Shown: positions 12,966 through 22,882 of the stretch, piece after piece
How positions within the stretch are numbered: position 1 is the stretch's first letter
How the letters are laid out: each line of letters begins with the position of its first letter
From: Rhodoferax sediminis
GTDB lineage: Bacteria > Pseudomonadota > Gammaproteobacteria > Burkholderiales > Burkholderiaceae_C
Direction: 5' to 3'
DNA length: 64,000 bases
Assembly (NCBI RefSeq): GCF_006970865.1
Contig: NZ_CP035503.1
Location: 2,121,001-2,185,000, forward strand
Position numbers and translations under genes: made by a program
Notes under the pieces: model-generated
What the model was told of the DNA's origin: nothing
What the model saw: only the letters and a program-made list of their open reading frames with translations
The model's database searches: none

Positions 12966-14585
12966 ATGCAGCACCAAAAAATCCTCATCCTCGATTTCGG
13001 CTCGCAGGTGACCCAGCTCATTGCACGGCGTGTGCGCGATGCCCACGTTTTTTGTGAAGTTCACCCCTGCGACGTGACCAACGAGTGGGTGCACGAGTAT
13101 GCGAAGGACGGCCGGCTCAAAGGCGTGATCCTCTCTGGCAGCCACGCCAGCATCTACGAGGAGACCACCGACAAGGCGCCGCGAGCCGTATTCGATCTGG
13201 GCGTGCCTGTGCTGGGCATTTGCTACGGCATGCAGGCCATGGCGCACCAGTTGGGCGGCGTCGTGCAAAGCGGGCACAAGCGCGAGTTTGGCCCTGCTGA
13301 CGTGCGGGCGCATGGCCACACCCAGCTCCTCGAGGGCATACAGGATTACACGACCTCGATGGGCCACGGCATGTTGCAGGTGTGGATGAGCCACGGCGAC
13401 AAGGTCACCGAGTTGCCACCAGGGTTCAAGCTCATGGCGTCCACCGACAGCTGCCCGATTGCCGGCATGGCCGATGAAGAGCGCCGGTTTTACGGTGTGC
13501 AGTTCCATCCTGAAGTCACACACACCAAGCGCGGCGCGGCCATTCTGGAGCGCTTTGTGCTGGACATCTGCGGTACTCGGGCCGACTGGATCATGGGCGA
13601 CTACATCGACGAGGCGGTCGAGAAAATCCGCGCGCAGGTCGGTAGCGAGGAAGTCATTCTGGGCCTGTCCGGCGGCGTTGACTCCTCCGTGGCGGCCGCT
13701 CTGATCCACCGCGCCATCGGCGACCAGCTCACCTGCGTTTTCGTCGATCACGGATTGCTGCGCCTGAACGAGGGCGACATGGTGATGGACATGTTTGTCG
13801 GCAAGCTGCACGCCAAGGTCATCCGGGTTGACGCCGCGGAGCAATTTCTCGGGCACTTGGCGGGTGTGAGCGAGCCGGAGGCCAAGCGCAAGATCATCGG
13901 CCGCGAGTTTGTCGAGGTGTTCAAGGCGCAAGCCCAGAAGCTACGGGCGTCAGACGCTACAAACAATGGAGCAAAATGGCTGGCCCAAGGGACAATTTAT
14001 CCCGACGTGATCGAGTCCGGCGGCGCCAAAAGCAAGAAGGCCGTCACGATCAAGAGCCACCACAACGTGGGCGGCCTGCCCGAGCAACTGGGCCTGAAGC
14101 TGCTGGAGCCGCTGCGCGAGCTGTTCAAGGACGAGGTGCGCGAGCTGGGTGTGGCGCTGGGCTTGCCGCATGACATGGTGTACCGCCATCCCTTCCCCGG
14201 CCCGGGCCTGGGTGTGCGCATCCTGGGCGAAGTCAAAAAGGAGTACGCCGAACTGCTGCGCCGCGCCGATGCGATCTTCATCGAGGAACTGCGCAATTTC
14301 AAGGACGAGACCACCGGCAAAAGCTGGTACGACCTGACCAGCCAGGCCTTCGCCGTGTTCCTGCCGGTCAAGAGTGTGGGCGTCATGGGCGACGGACGCA
14401 CCTACGACTACGTGGTCGCGCTGCGCGCCGTGCAGACCAGCGACTTCATGACCGCCGACTGGGCCGAGCTGCCCTATGCGCTGCTCAAAAAGGTGTCCAG
14501 CCGCATCATCAACGAGGTGCGAGGCATCAACCGCGTGACTTACGACGTCAGCAGCAAGCCGCCGGCAACGATCGAGTGGGAGTAG
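12966..14585 (+). CDS. guaA: GMP synthase (glutamine-hydrolysing)
   Basis: Converts XMP to GMP. The class I glutamine amidotransferase domain (residues 1-200) has the nucleophile elbow LGICYGMQ and the FHPEV His/Glu pair. The ATP-PPase domain has the [14 protein letters not shown]-loop, and the dimerisation domain ends in PPATIEWE. Between QAQKL and [11 protein letters not shown] there is an extra segment [10 protein letters not shown] relative to the usual family alignment. At DNA level it coincides with a relic of the dispersed palindromic repeat (13931-13978). Confidence 0.98.
   Translation: MQHQKILILDFGSQVTQLIARRVRDAHVFCEVHPCDVTNEWVHEYAKDGRLKGVILSGSHASIYEETTDKAPRAVFDLGVPVLGICYGMQAMAHQLGGVVQSGHKREFGPADVRAHGHTQLLEGIQDYTTSMGHGMLQVWMSHGDKVTELPPGFKLMASTDSCPIAGMADEERRFYGVQFHPEVTHTKRGAAILERFVLDICGTRADWIMGDYIDEAVEKIRAQVGSEEVILGLSGGVDSSVAAALIHRAIGDQLTCVFVDHGLLRLNEGDMVMDMFVGKLHAKVIRVDAAEQFLGHLAGVSEPEAKRKIIGREFVEVFKAQAQKLRASDATNNGAKWLAQGTIYPDVIESGGAKSKKAVTIKSHHNVGGLPEQLGLKLLEPLRELFKDEVRELGVALGLPHDMVYRHPFPGPGLGVRILGEVKKEYAELLRRADAIFIEELRNFKDETTGKSWYDLTSQAFAVFLPVKSVGVMGDGRTYDYVVALRAVQTSDFMTADWAELPYALLKKVSSRIINEVRGINRVTYDVSSKPPATIEWE
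13931..13978 (-). repeat. Dispersed palindromic repeat relic in guaA
   Basis: Minus-strand reading TTTTGCTCCATTGTTTGTAG, then C and GTCTGACGCCCGTAGCTTCT, resembles the family core with a decayed left arm. It coincides with the extra residues in GuaA. The match is degenerate. Confidence 0.45.
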
Positions 14586-14606
14586 GGGGAGGCGCGGGGT
14601 TTCGCT

Positions 14607-15212
14607 ATGTCCAGACAAATTCCCGGCGTGCCCGGGCAGCTTTCGTTACCCGGGTTCGATGCTCCGTCGCAGCCGACGGACAGGTTGTTCTTCGCTATCT
14701 TTCCGGACGCTACTGCCGCCGCGCGTATCGCGCAGCTTGCACAGCATCTGCGCGGCGAACATGGGTTGAAGGGCAGACCGCTCGCGACGGAGCGCTTTCA
14801 CATCACGCTGCATCACCTCGGTGACTACGTGGGGCTGCCGCAGAGCGTGGTCGCTGCTGCGGGCGACGCTGCGGCAGCCGTCGCGATGTCGCCTTTCGAG
14901 GTCGCGTTCGACCACGCGGGGAGTTTCTCCGGACGGCCGCGCAACCGGCCGTTCGTGCTGCGCGCAGGCGACGGCGCCGCCGCACTGAGGGCGTTTCAGC
15001 AGACGCTGGGCGAGGCGATGAAGAAGACCGGGCTCGGGCGCTGGGTGGAGTCGCAGTACACACCCCACGTGACACTGCTGTTCGACGATCGCCACGTCGC
15101 CGAACAGGCGGTCGAGACGATCGGATGGCGCGTCCACGAGTTCGTTCTCGTGCACAGCCTGCTCGGGCAGGGACTCCATGTGCCGCTTGCGCGCTGGCCG
15201 CTGCGCGTCTGA
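14607..15212 (+). CDS. thpR: RNA 2',3'-cyclic phosphodiesterase (2H family, ThpR/LigT)
   Basis: A 201-residue 2H-phosphoesterase. The two diagnostic motifs are HITLHHLG and HVTLLFDD, spaced as in LigT/ThpR, with the FFAIFPD start motif. The family hydrolyses RNA 2',3'-cyclic phosphates and can ligate 2'-5' in vitro. The first 25 or so residues (SRQIPGVPGQLSLPGFDAPS) are a non-conserved leader. It is 21 bases downstream of guaA on the same strand. Confidence 0.9.
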   Translation: MSRQIPGVPGQLSLPGFDAPSQPTDRLFFAIFPDATAAARIAQLAQHLRGEHGLKGRPLATERFHITLHHLGDYVGLPQSVVAAAGDAAAAVAMSPFEVAFDHAGSFSGRPRNRPFVLRAGDGAAALRAFQQTLGEAMKKTGLGRWVESQYTPHVTLLFDDRHVAEQAVETIGWRVHEFVLVHSLLGQGLHVPLARWPLRV

Positions 15213-15252
15213 TCAGGTGAGCCGGCCCGGCATGGGCTAAAGTAAGCGCACC

Positions 15253-15897
15253 ATGTACATGCCTCCCCAATTCAACGCCAAAGACCGGGCCCATGCGCTG
15301 GCACTCATGCGCAGCCACCCCTTCGCCAGTCTGATCAGCAACGACGACAGCGGTCTGCCGTATGTGACGCACCTGCCGCTGCATCTGGTGGAGCGCGGCG
15401 GGCAGATCGTGCTGCTGGGCCATGTGGCCAAGCCCAACAACCATTGGCGCTACCTGCAGGCGCGCCCGACCGCGGTGGTCACGTTCCTCGGCCCGCATGC
15501 CTACATGTCGCCCAGTGTGTACCCCGATCTGGCGCGCGTGCCAACCTGGAATTACCTGGCAGTGCATTGCACGGTGCAGGCCACGCTGATCGACGATCCC
15601 AAGGGCAAAGATGCGCTGCTCAAGACCCTGATCGGCGACCACGAGCCCGCGTATGCCGAGCAGTGGCGCGCGATGACGCCCGAATTCCAGCTCAAGATGC
15701 TCGCCGGCATCGTGGCATTTGAGCTGCAGGTGACCGACTTGCAATGCAAGCTCAAGCTCAACCAGCACCGGCCCGAGGCATTTGCGCGGATGCACGAAAT
15801 TTATGCGGCGGGTGGCGAGAACGATCGGGCGTTGGGCGAATGGATGGACCGGCTCGGGATGAAAGCCCACGCCGGCGAAGCCGGGGAGAGTTCATGA
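15253..15897 (+). CDS. paiB: FMN-binding negative transcriptional regulator, PaiB type
   Basis: A 214-residue protein with a split-barrel flavin-binding fold. MYMPPQFNAKDRAHALALMR, THLPLHLVERGGQIVLLGHVAKPN, SPSVYPDLARVPTWNYLAVH and the ITDLQCKLKLNQHR-like tail are PaiB signatures. PaiB in Bacillus represses sporulation and protease genes. The role here is unknown, and a flavin-binding or heme-related function is possible. It overlaps the next small gene by ATGA. Confidence 0.92.
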   Translation: MYMPPQFNAKDRAHALALMRSHPFASLISNDDSGLPYVTHLPLHLVERGGQIVLLGHVAKPNNHWRYLQARPTAVVTFLGPHAYMSPSVYPDLARVPTWNYLAVHCTVQATLIDDPKGKDALLKTLIGDHEPAYAEQWRAMTPEFQLKMLAGIVAFELQVTDLQCKLKLNQHRPEAFARMHEIYAAGGENDRALGEWMDRLGMKAHAGEAGESS

Positions 15898-16145
15898 GAG
15901 GTTTTTTCGGCCTGGCCGGATTGCTGATCGCACTGGTCATCGTGGGCGTGCTGGTGAAAAAGCAGCTGGCCGCCACGCAGCAGGCAATACCTGCGTTGCA
16001 ACTGCCGGCGGTGCAAGGCGCAGCTGGCCCCGACGCGGCGCCGGCCGCCACGGCCCGGCAGCAAAGCCGGCAGATCGAGCAGCAGTACAAGCAGGCGATC
16101 GAAGGGGCAATGCAAAAGGCGCGCCCCGTACCGGACGACAATTAA
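15894..16145 (+). CDS. Small membrane-anchored protein, function unknown
   Basis: An 83-residue protein. One N-terminal membrane segment (FFGLAGLLIALVIVGVLV) is followed by an Ala/Gln-rich stalk and a short helix QSRQIEQQYKQAIEGAMQK. Its ATG overlaps the paiB stop (ATGA), which argues for real, coupled translation. No family recognised. The C-terminus is expected in the periplasm or cytoplasm depending on orientation, and Lys residues after the segment favour N-out. Confidence 0.7.
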   Translation: MRGFFGLAGLLIALVIVGVLVKKQLAATQQAIPALQLPAVQGAAGPDAAPAATARQQSRQIEQQYKQAIEGAMQKARPVPDDN

Positions 16146-17594
<1,449 letters not shown>

Positions 17595-17604
17595 TCGCGT
17601 CTTC

Positions 17605-18615
17605 ATGAAAAAACACATCTACATTTATTCCCCCTCCGGTGCCGTACGCGACAAGGCGGCTTTCAAACGCGGCGTGGCCAGACTCAAGACCTTGGGCCAT
17701 GAGGTGGAGATCGACGCGGCGGCGCTGGCCAGCCACCAGCGCTTCGCCGGTGACGACGACACCCGGCTGGCAGCCATCCACCGGGCGGCGGCCAGCGGCG
17801 CGGATGTCGCGCTCATCACGCGTGGCGGTTATGGCCTCACGCGCCTGTTGCCGCGCATCAACTACAAGGCGCTCGGCAAGGCTATCGATAAGGGCACGCA
17901 GTTCGTTGGCATGAGCGACTTCACCGCGCTGCAGCTGGCGGTGCTGGCCAGGACCGGCAAGGTGACCTGGGCGGGCCCGGCGCTGTGCGAAGGTTTTGGT
18001 GTGACCGACAAAGCGGATGAGGCGGACGGCCATAGCTGCGGGGGCGTCAAAAGCCTCGGCCCCGACGAGATCATGGAGGCGTGTTTCGACGACATGATCA
18101 CCGGCCAGGGGGAGGGCGCAGGCTGGCGCCAATTGCGCGAAGCCGCCCCGGTTGCTACAACTTCAGTAGCTGAAAAATCACGCCCACCCAAGGCAAGCGA
18201 CTCTTTTACCGTGAAACATGCGGCACTTTGGGGCGGCAACCTCGCCGTGCTGAGCTCCCTGGTGGGCACGCCGTTTCTGCCGCAGATCAAGGGCGGCATC
18301 TTGTTTCTCGAAGATGTGGCGGAACACCCCTACAGCATCGAGCGCATGCTCACGCAACTGTTGCACGCAGGCATTCTGGGGGCTCAAAAGGCCATTGTCC
18401 TGGGCCAGTTCACCGAGTACAAACTGGTGCCGCACGACAAAGGCTTCAAACTTCAAACGGTCGTGCATTGGCTGCGCAGCCAGGTCAAAATACCCGTCCT
18501 CACCAATTTACCGTTTGGCCATGTACCGACCAAGGTGTTGCTGCCGGTCGGCGCGCATGTGGAGCTGGCCGTCGACGGGCGCGATGCCTTTTTGCTGTGG
18601 GGGCACCACCATTGA
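17605..18615 (+). CDS. ldcA: LD-carboxypeptidase (peptidase family S66)
   Basis: A 336-residue muropeptide LD-carboxypeptidase, which removes the terminal D-Ala from murein tetrapeptides during cytoplasmic recycling. Motifs are IYSPSGAV at the start, RGGYGLTRLLP, the nucleophile Ser104 in VGMSDFTALQ, ILFLEDV with a Glu, and LPFGH with the catalytic His. The segment APVATTSVAEKSRPPKASDS between the two lobes coincides with a dispersed repeat copy (18151-18210). The start is MKKHIY at 17605, 10 bases after the upstream gene. Confidence 0.93.
   Translation: MKKHIYIYSPSGAVRDKAAFKRGVARLKTLGHEVEIDAAALASHQRFAGDDDTRLAAIHRAAASGADVALITRGGYGLTRLLPRINYKALGKAIDKGTQFVGMSDFTALQLAVLARTGKVTWAGPALCEGFGVTDKADEADGHSCGGVKSLGPDEIMEACFDDMITGQGEGAGWRQLREAAPVATTSVAEKSRPPKASDSFTVKHAALWGGNLAVLSSLVGTPFLPQIKGGILFLEDVAEHPYSIERMLTQLLHAGILGAQKAIVLGQFTEYKLVPHDKGFKLQTVVHWLRSQVKIPVLTNLPFGHVPTKVLLPVGAHVELAVDGRDAFLLWGHHH
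18151..18210 (+). repeat. Dispersed palindromic repeat in ldcA
   Basis: TTGCTACAACTTCAGTAGCT, then GAAAAATCACGCCCACCC, AAGGCAAGCGACTCTTTTAC. Core palindrome and T-run end are both recognisable. It is translated as VATTSVAEKSRPPKASDSFT. Confidence 0.72.
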
Positions 18616-18659
18616 GTTGGGCGCAGGCGGGGGAGCCCTGCCGGCGTCGCTGCTCCGAT

Positions 18660-19010
18660 TCAGTGGTTGAGTTGCTTGAGCGGGCTGACCCGCGAAGACA
18701 GCCCCCCGGGCAGCAGGCCCTGGAACAGGACACTTAGATGTTCGACCTGCTGCTGGGCCGAGGCTTCGCCATGCAGACTGGCCAGCGCTTCCATGATTTC
18801 GCCACGCAAATACCACAGGCCCTGCACGTCACGGGCAAAACGCAGTTTGCGCATGGTTTGGGGAAAGCTGTCATCCCCGGTTTCGCCCAAGGCATCCAGC
18901 ATGGCGTGGCGGATACTCTCCATGCGGCCGGCAGCGACCGTTTTTGACGCCCAGGCAGGTCGTGCCAGCAGGCCATACATGCTAAAAAATCTCAACGCTA
19001 ATTGACGCAT
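18660..19010 (-). CDS. Uncharacterised protein, 116 aa
   Basis: I do not recognise the family. The sequence is amphipathic and apparently all-helical: MRQLALRFFSMYGLLARPAW, GRMESIRHAMLDAL, FPQTMRKLRFARDVQGLWYL, RGEIMEALASLHGEASAQQQ, ending LLPGGLSSRVSPLKQLNH. There is no signal peptide. It is convergent with ldcA (44-base gap) and stands alone. The length, base composition and natural-looking protein make it likely real. It may be a lineage-restricted cytoplasmic protein. Confidence 0.6.
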   Translation of the reverse strand: MRQLALRFFSMYGLLARPAWASKTVAAGRMESIRHAMLDALGETGDDSFPQTMRKLRFARDVQGLWYLRGEIMEALASLHGEASAQQQVEHLSVLFQGLLPGGLSSRVSPLKQLNH

Positions 19011-19357
19011 TCATTACTCCAACGACTGAGTAAGTCTCTTTTAATGGCGCTACAGTAAGCTCACAAGGCCCTGAAGGCAAGAAAAATGACATCAATATGG
19101 TTATAAAAAAACAACAATCAAATCAAGGATTTAACAAATACACCGAAAGTGCTTTCTGGAGCTTGATGCTTTTGGCTTACCCGGGATATTCTGTAGCAAG
19201 TGGTATGGCCATCCTCAGTCAGGTGATGGCCACAAGAGCAGGGGTTCAGGGATGGCGGGGGATTCGAATTCCCGCCATCCCCAACACAACCTGAGCGAAC
19301 CTTAATGCCCTAAACTCATTAACTTTAGTAACAACCTTTAAGTCGAATATCCATTGC
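19011..19357. other. Low-GC leader region with two hairpins, no confident gene
   Basis: This gap of 347 bases is clearly more AT-rich than its surroundings up to about 19200. It then carries two inverted repeats: TGGCCATC/GATGGCCA (19206-19213 with 19225-19232) and GGGATGGCGGG/CCCGCCATCCC (19249-19259 with 19271-19281). A 65-codon frame at 19097-19294 runs through it but has no ribosome binding site or recognisable product. It probably holds the promoter and leader of the cyclase gene. Confidence 0.6.
19249..19281 (+). repeat. Perfect 11-bp inverted repeat with tRNA T-loop-like loop
   Basis: The arms GGGATGGCGGG and CCCGCCATCCC enclose GGATTCGAATT. TTCGAAT in a GC stem resembles a tRNA T arm, but no acceptor, D or anticodon arm is present upstream. 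No T-run follows, so it is not a standard terminator. Confidence 0.7.
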
Positions 19358-20317
19358 ATGGATGCCCCAACCACTGTCGTTTTTGCTGATTTGACCGGGA
19401 GTACCGGCGTTTTCGAAACGCTGGGCAATGCCAAAGCCACGCAAGCCATTACCCGCTTGACGCACTGGATTGGACAGGTGTGCGAGGCCCATTCTGGCCG
19501 CGTCGTCAAGATGCTGGGGGACGGCGTGCTGGCCGTGTTTCCCGAAGGCGGCCGGGCGGTCGCCGCGGTGATTGAAATGCAGCGCGTGCACCAAAAACGC
19601 ATCAAAGCGTGGCCCGCCAATCTGCACATGCACTTGCAGGTGGGCGTGGCGTGCGGCGAAATTGTCGAGGTCAATGGCGACTGTTATGGCGATGCCGTCA
19701 ACGTGGCCTCGCGGCTGAGCGACATGTCGGGCGCCGGCCAGATCTGGGCAACCGACACCGTGATCCAGCAGTTGTTATCCAAAGACGTGCGGTTTCGCAG
19801 CCTGGGGCCAATCAACCTCAAGGGTAAAACCGAGGCCCGCGTGATCTACCGCATTGAATGGCAATCGGAAGTGGCGACCGATTTCCTGACCATCGCAGGG
19901 GGGCTCGAGCAGGCCGCCGCGCCGCCCGGCGGCACACTGCCAGGCCAGATCGATTTGTCCTGGCTGGATGTCAATGCTTCATTCAACGCATCGACTTTGC
20001 CGATCCATATCGGGCGAGTGGCCGAAGCCGATTTCGTGATCAACGACCCGCGCGTGTCGCGCCTGCACGCCAAAATCGAATGGCGCCAGGGTGCGTTCGT
20101 GCTGGCGGACATCAGCAGCTACGGCACCTGGGTGCGCTTCACCTCCAATGGCACGGATGCACCCACCGAATTGCCCCTGCGCCGCCAGGAGTGCGTCCTG
20201 CTGGGCGCCGGCGAGATGGCGCTGGGTGCACCGTTCAGTGACTTCACGGTGCCGACCGTTGCCTTCCATCTGTCGGCTGGCGTGGTGGCCCTGGCGCACC
20301 GCGCCGGCCTGACCTGA
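19358..20317 (+). CDS. Class III adenylate/guanylate cyclase with C-terminal FHA domain
   Basis: A 319-residue cytoplasmic protein. Residues 1-170 are a class III nucleotidyl cyclase homology domain with metal-binding Asp11 (FADLTGST) and Asp55 (KMLGDGVLAVF), and NVASRLSDMSGAGQIW with the conserved Asn/Arg. After a linker of about 35 residues, an FHA phosphothreonine-binding domain follows (PIHIGRVAEADFVIND, RVSRLHAKIEW, SSYGTWVRF). The product, cAMP or cGMP, cannot be assigned by eye. The FHA domain suggests control by Ser/Thr phosphorylation, but no kinase gene is nearby. Confidence 0.9.
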   Translation: MDAPTTVVFADLTGSTGVFETLGNAKATQAITRLTHWIGQVCEAHSGRVVKMLGDGVLAVFPEGGRAVAAVIEMQRVHQKRIKAWPANLHMHLQVGVACGEIVEVNGDCYGDAVNVASRLSDMSGAGQIWATDTVIQQLLSKDVRFRSLGPINLKGKTEARVIYRIEWQSEVATDFLTIAGGLEQAAAPPGGTLPGQIDLSWLDVNASFNASTLPIHIGRVAEADFVINDPRVSRLHAKIEWRQGAFVLADISSYGTWVRFTSNGTDAPTELPLRRQECVLLGAGEMALGAPFSDFTVPTVAFHLSAGVVALAHRAGLT

Positions 20318-20346
20318 CTTTGATCACTTTCCGGAGGCGAGACAAA

Positions 20347-22854
20347 ATGACCTGGTTGAAACGCTCGGCCTGGGCGCTGCTGGGGTTGTTGGTTTTGCTG
20401 GTCGTGGCCGCGGGCATCTATGCCTGGCGGACTTTTCCGCAATTGGACGGTGAGCTGAAAACCCCCGGCCTGGCCGCCTCTGTCACGGTGCAGCGCGATG
20501 GCTCCGATGTGACCCATATCAAGGCCCGATCGGCGCGCGACGCCTGGTTTGCGCTCGGCTACGTGCATGCGCAGGAGCGCGGCTGGCAGCTGGAGTTCAA
20601 TCGCCGTGTCATGCACGGCGAGTTGTCGCAAGTGCTGGGGCCGGCCACGCTGGACACCGACAAACTGCTGCGCACACTCGGTGTCATGCGTGCGGCCCGC
20701 GCCCAACTGGCGGGCTTGCCGGCAGAGGCCAGAGAGTCGCTGCAGGCCTACAGTGACGGCATCAACGCGTTTTACGCCAACACCTCGCAGGCATTGAGCC
20801 CCGAGTTTCAGATCCTGGGGGTTCGTCCGGGCGGCACCTCGGGGGCCGCCTGGACGCCTGAGGACAGCGTGGGCTGGTCGATCATGATGGCGCTCGATCT
20901 GGGCGGCAACTGGGGCACCGAGTTCGCCCGGTTATCGGCGGCCAAGGTGTTGAGCACCGAGCATTTGTGGCAACTGTTTCCGCCCTATCCCGGCGAGCCG
21001 CCGGCCTCCAAAACGGACCTGGCCGAGCTGTATGCCGACCTTGGTGTGTACCGCACCGGGACGCCACCCACTACGAAATCAATAGCTGAAAGCCAAGACT
21101 CTATAAGGGCCAACGGCCTTTTTGATTCAAACTTCTCGGCAGGCCTGCGACAATGGGCTGCCGATTTTTCGCAGAGCGCCGGTACCGTTGAAGGCAAGGG
21201 CAGCAACAACTGGGTGGTGGCCGGCACGCACAGCGCCAGCGGCAAACCGCTGCTCGCCAACGACCCGCACCTGGGTTTGAGCGCGCCCGCCATCTGGTAT
21301 TTTGCTGCGCTGCAGGCGCCCGGACTGAACGTGATCGGGGCCACGCTGCCCGGCCTGCCGTTCGTGGTGCTGGGCCGTACCGACAAGGTGGCCTGGGGCT
21401 TCACCAACACCGGCCCGGACGTGCAGGACCTGTACCTGGAGCAGATCAACCCCGCCAACCCAAAGCAATACCGTACGCCGGACGTGGATGGCCAGTTGGT
21501 CTGGGCCGACTTCCAGACCCGGCAGGAAGTCATCAAGGTCAAGAACCAGCCCGACGTCGTGCTGGCGGTGCGCGAGACCCGCCACGGCCCGGTGCTCAGC
21601 GACGCGCAGAAAGCCTACGCGGGGTTGCTGGATCTGGGCAAGTACGCGGTGGCACTGCGCTGGAGCGCGCTCGATGCCGACAACCGGACCATGGAGGCCG
21701 GCGTCAAGGCCAACCAGGCCCGATCGGTCGACGAGCTGCTCAAGGCCTACGCCGACAACCACTCGCCCATGCAAAACGTGGTGATGGCCGATGTGGGCGG
21801 AAACGTGGCGTACAAGGCCGTCGGCAAGGTGCCGCTGCGCCGCCCCGACAACGACATCATGGGCGTGGCGCCGTCGCCCGGCTGGCTCGCAAAATACGAC
21901 TGGGCCGGCTGGATCCCCGCCAGCGAGACACCACAGGCCGGTGCCGCGCAGATCGACGCCAAAGGCTGGTACGCCTCGGCCAACCAGCGCATCACGCCGC
22001 CCGGCTATCCGTACTTCATGGGCCAGGACTGGGTGGTGCCGTACCGCTTCAACCGCATCGAACAACTGCTGGCCGCCACACCCCTCCATGACATGGCCAG
22101 CCTGCAGAAAATCCAGGGCGACCAGTTGTCGCTGGCCACGCAGAAACTGCTGCCGTATCTGCAAAAGACGGTATCGGCGCATCCCCTGGCCGGCGCGGCG
22201 CAGCAGCAGCTCAAAACCTTCGACAGCACGATACGCGCCGACAGTTCGGCGGCGCTGATTTTTGCGGTATGGGCCGACGAACTCACGCGCGGCCTGATTG
22301 CGCCCAGGCTGGGGCCGGCGCGCTTTGCGGCGATGTACGGCAAGCGCGACTTCCGCACCACGGTCGAAGACGTGCTGCTGCACAACGACGCCTGGTGGTG
22401 TGCACCGCAGACGTGCCAGGCGCAATCTGGCGCCGCACTGACTCGCGCACTCGATCGGTTGCAGGCCTTGTATGGCACCGACGTGGCGAAATGGCAATGG
22501 GGCCAGGCGCACCCGGCCATCAGCACGCACCGCCCGTTTGGCAGCGTGGCGCTGCTCGCGCGCTTCTTCGACGTCACGGTGCCGACCGGCGGCGACACCT
22601 ACACCATCAACGTGGGGCAGTATTGGGCCAATGAAGAAAAGATGCCGTTTGCGAGCCGTCACGCGGCCTCGCTGCGCGCTGTGTACGACTTGTCCAACCT
22701 GGAAAATTCACAATTCATCTACCAGACGGGGCAGAGCGGGCTGGTGTTCTCCAGGCGCTACCGCGACATGAGCCCCGCGTGGGCCGGCGTGCAATATCGG
22801 CCGCTACGGATGAACCCGCCCGAGATCCGCCATCGCCTGGTCATGACGCCCTGA
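20347..22854 (+). CDS. Penicillin acylase family (Ntn-hydrolase) protein
   Basis: An 835-residue precursor. An N-terminal membrane/signal segment (LKRSAWALLGLLVLLVVAAGIYAW) is followed by an alpha-chain region with ARDAWFALGYVHAQERGWQLE. The autocatalytic processing site is at Gly-Ser286 (KGSNNWVVAGTHSASGKPLLANDPHL), where Ser becomes the N-terminal nucleophile. The beta chain has WGFTNTGPDVQDLY. Expected periplasmic amidase, perhaps on acyl-homoserine lactones or other amides; the substrate is unknown. The spacer VYRTGTPPTTKSIAESQDSI before the processing site contains a dispersed repeat. The start ATG has GGAGG 9 bases upstream. Confidence 0.92.
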   Translation: MTWLKRSAWALLGLLVLLVVAAGIYAWRTFPQLDGELKTPGLAASVTVQRDGSDVTHIKARSARDAWFALGYVHAQERGWQLEFNRRVMHGELSQVLGPATLDTDKLLRTLGVMRAARAQLAGLPAEARESLQAYSDGINAFYANTSQALSPEFQILGVRPGGTSGAAWTPEDSVGWSIMMALDLGGNWGTEFARLSAAKVLSTEHLWQLFPPYPGEPPASKTDLAELYADLGVYRTGTPPTTKSIAESQDSIRANGLFDSNFSAGLRQWAADFSQSAGTVEGKGSNNWVVAGTHSASGKPLLANDPHLGLSAPAIWYFAALQAPGLNVIGATLPGLPFVVLGRTDKVAWGFTNTGPDVQDLYLEQINPANPKQYRTPDVDGQLVWADFQTRQEVIKVKNQPDVVLAVRETRHGPVLSDAQKAYAGLLDLGKYAVALRWSALDADNRTMEAGVKANQARSVDELLKAYADNHSPMQNVVMADVGGNVAYKAVGKVPLRRPDNDIMGVAPSPGWLAKYDWAGWIPASETPQAGAAQIDAKGWYASANQRITPPGYPYFMGQDWVVPYRFNRIEQLLAATPLHDMASLQKIQGDQLSLATQKLLPYLQKTVSAHPLAGAAQQQLKTFDSTIRADSSAALIFAVWADELTRGLIAPRLGPARFAAMYGKRDFRTTVEDVLLHNDAWWCAPQTCQAQSGAALTRALDRLQALYGTDVAKWQWGQAHPAISTHRPFGSVALLARFFDVTVPTGGDTYTINVGQYWANEEKMPFASRHAASLRAVYDLSNLENSQFIYQTGQSGLVFSRRYRDMSPAWAGVQYRPLRMNPPEIRHRLVMTP
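21070..21132 (+). repeat. Dispersed palindromic repeat in the penicillin acylase gene
   Basis: ACTACGAAATCAATAGCTGA, then AAGCCAAGACTCTATAAGGG, CCAACGGCCTTTTTGATTCA. One of the most complete copies: core, distal GGCC arm and T-run. It is read as TTKSIAESQDSIRANGLFDS in the spacer part of the protein. Confidence 0.82.
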
Positions 22855-22882
22855 ACGGCTGATCCCGAATCTTCCCGGCCCG

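Noticed and set aside
19249..19281. tRNA gene or fragment
   Set aside because: Only a T-arm-like hairpin is present; acceptor, D and anticodon arms cannot be folded from the preceding 70 bases.
19097..19294. Plus-strand 65-codon frame upstream of the cyclase gene
   Set aside because: No ribosome binding site, runs through two hairpins, and no recognisable protein; kept only as part of the leader region description.
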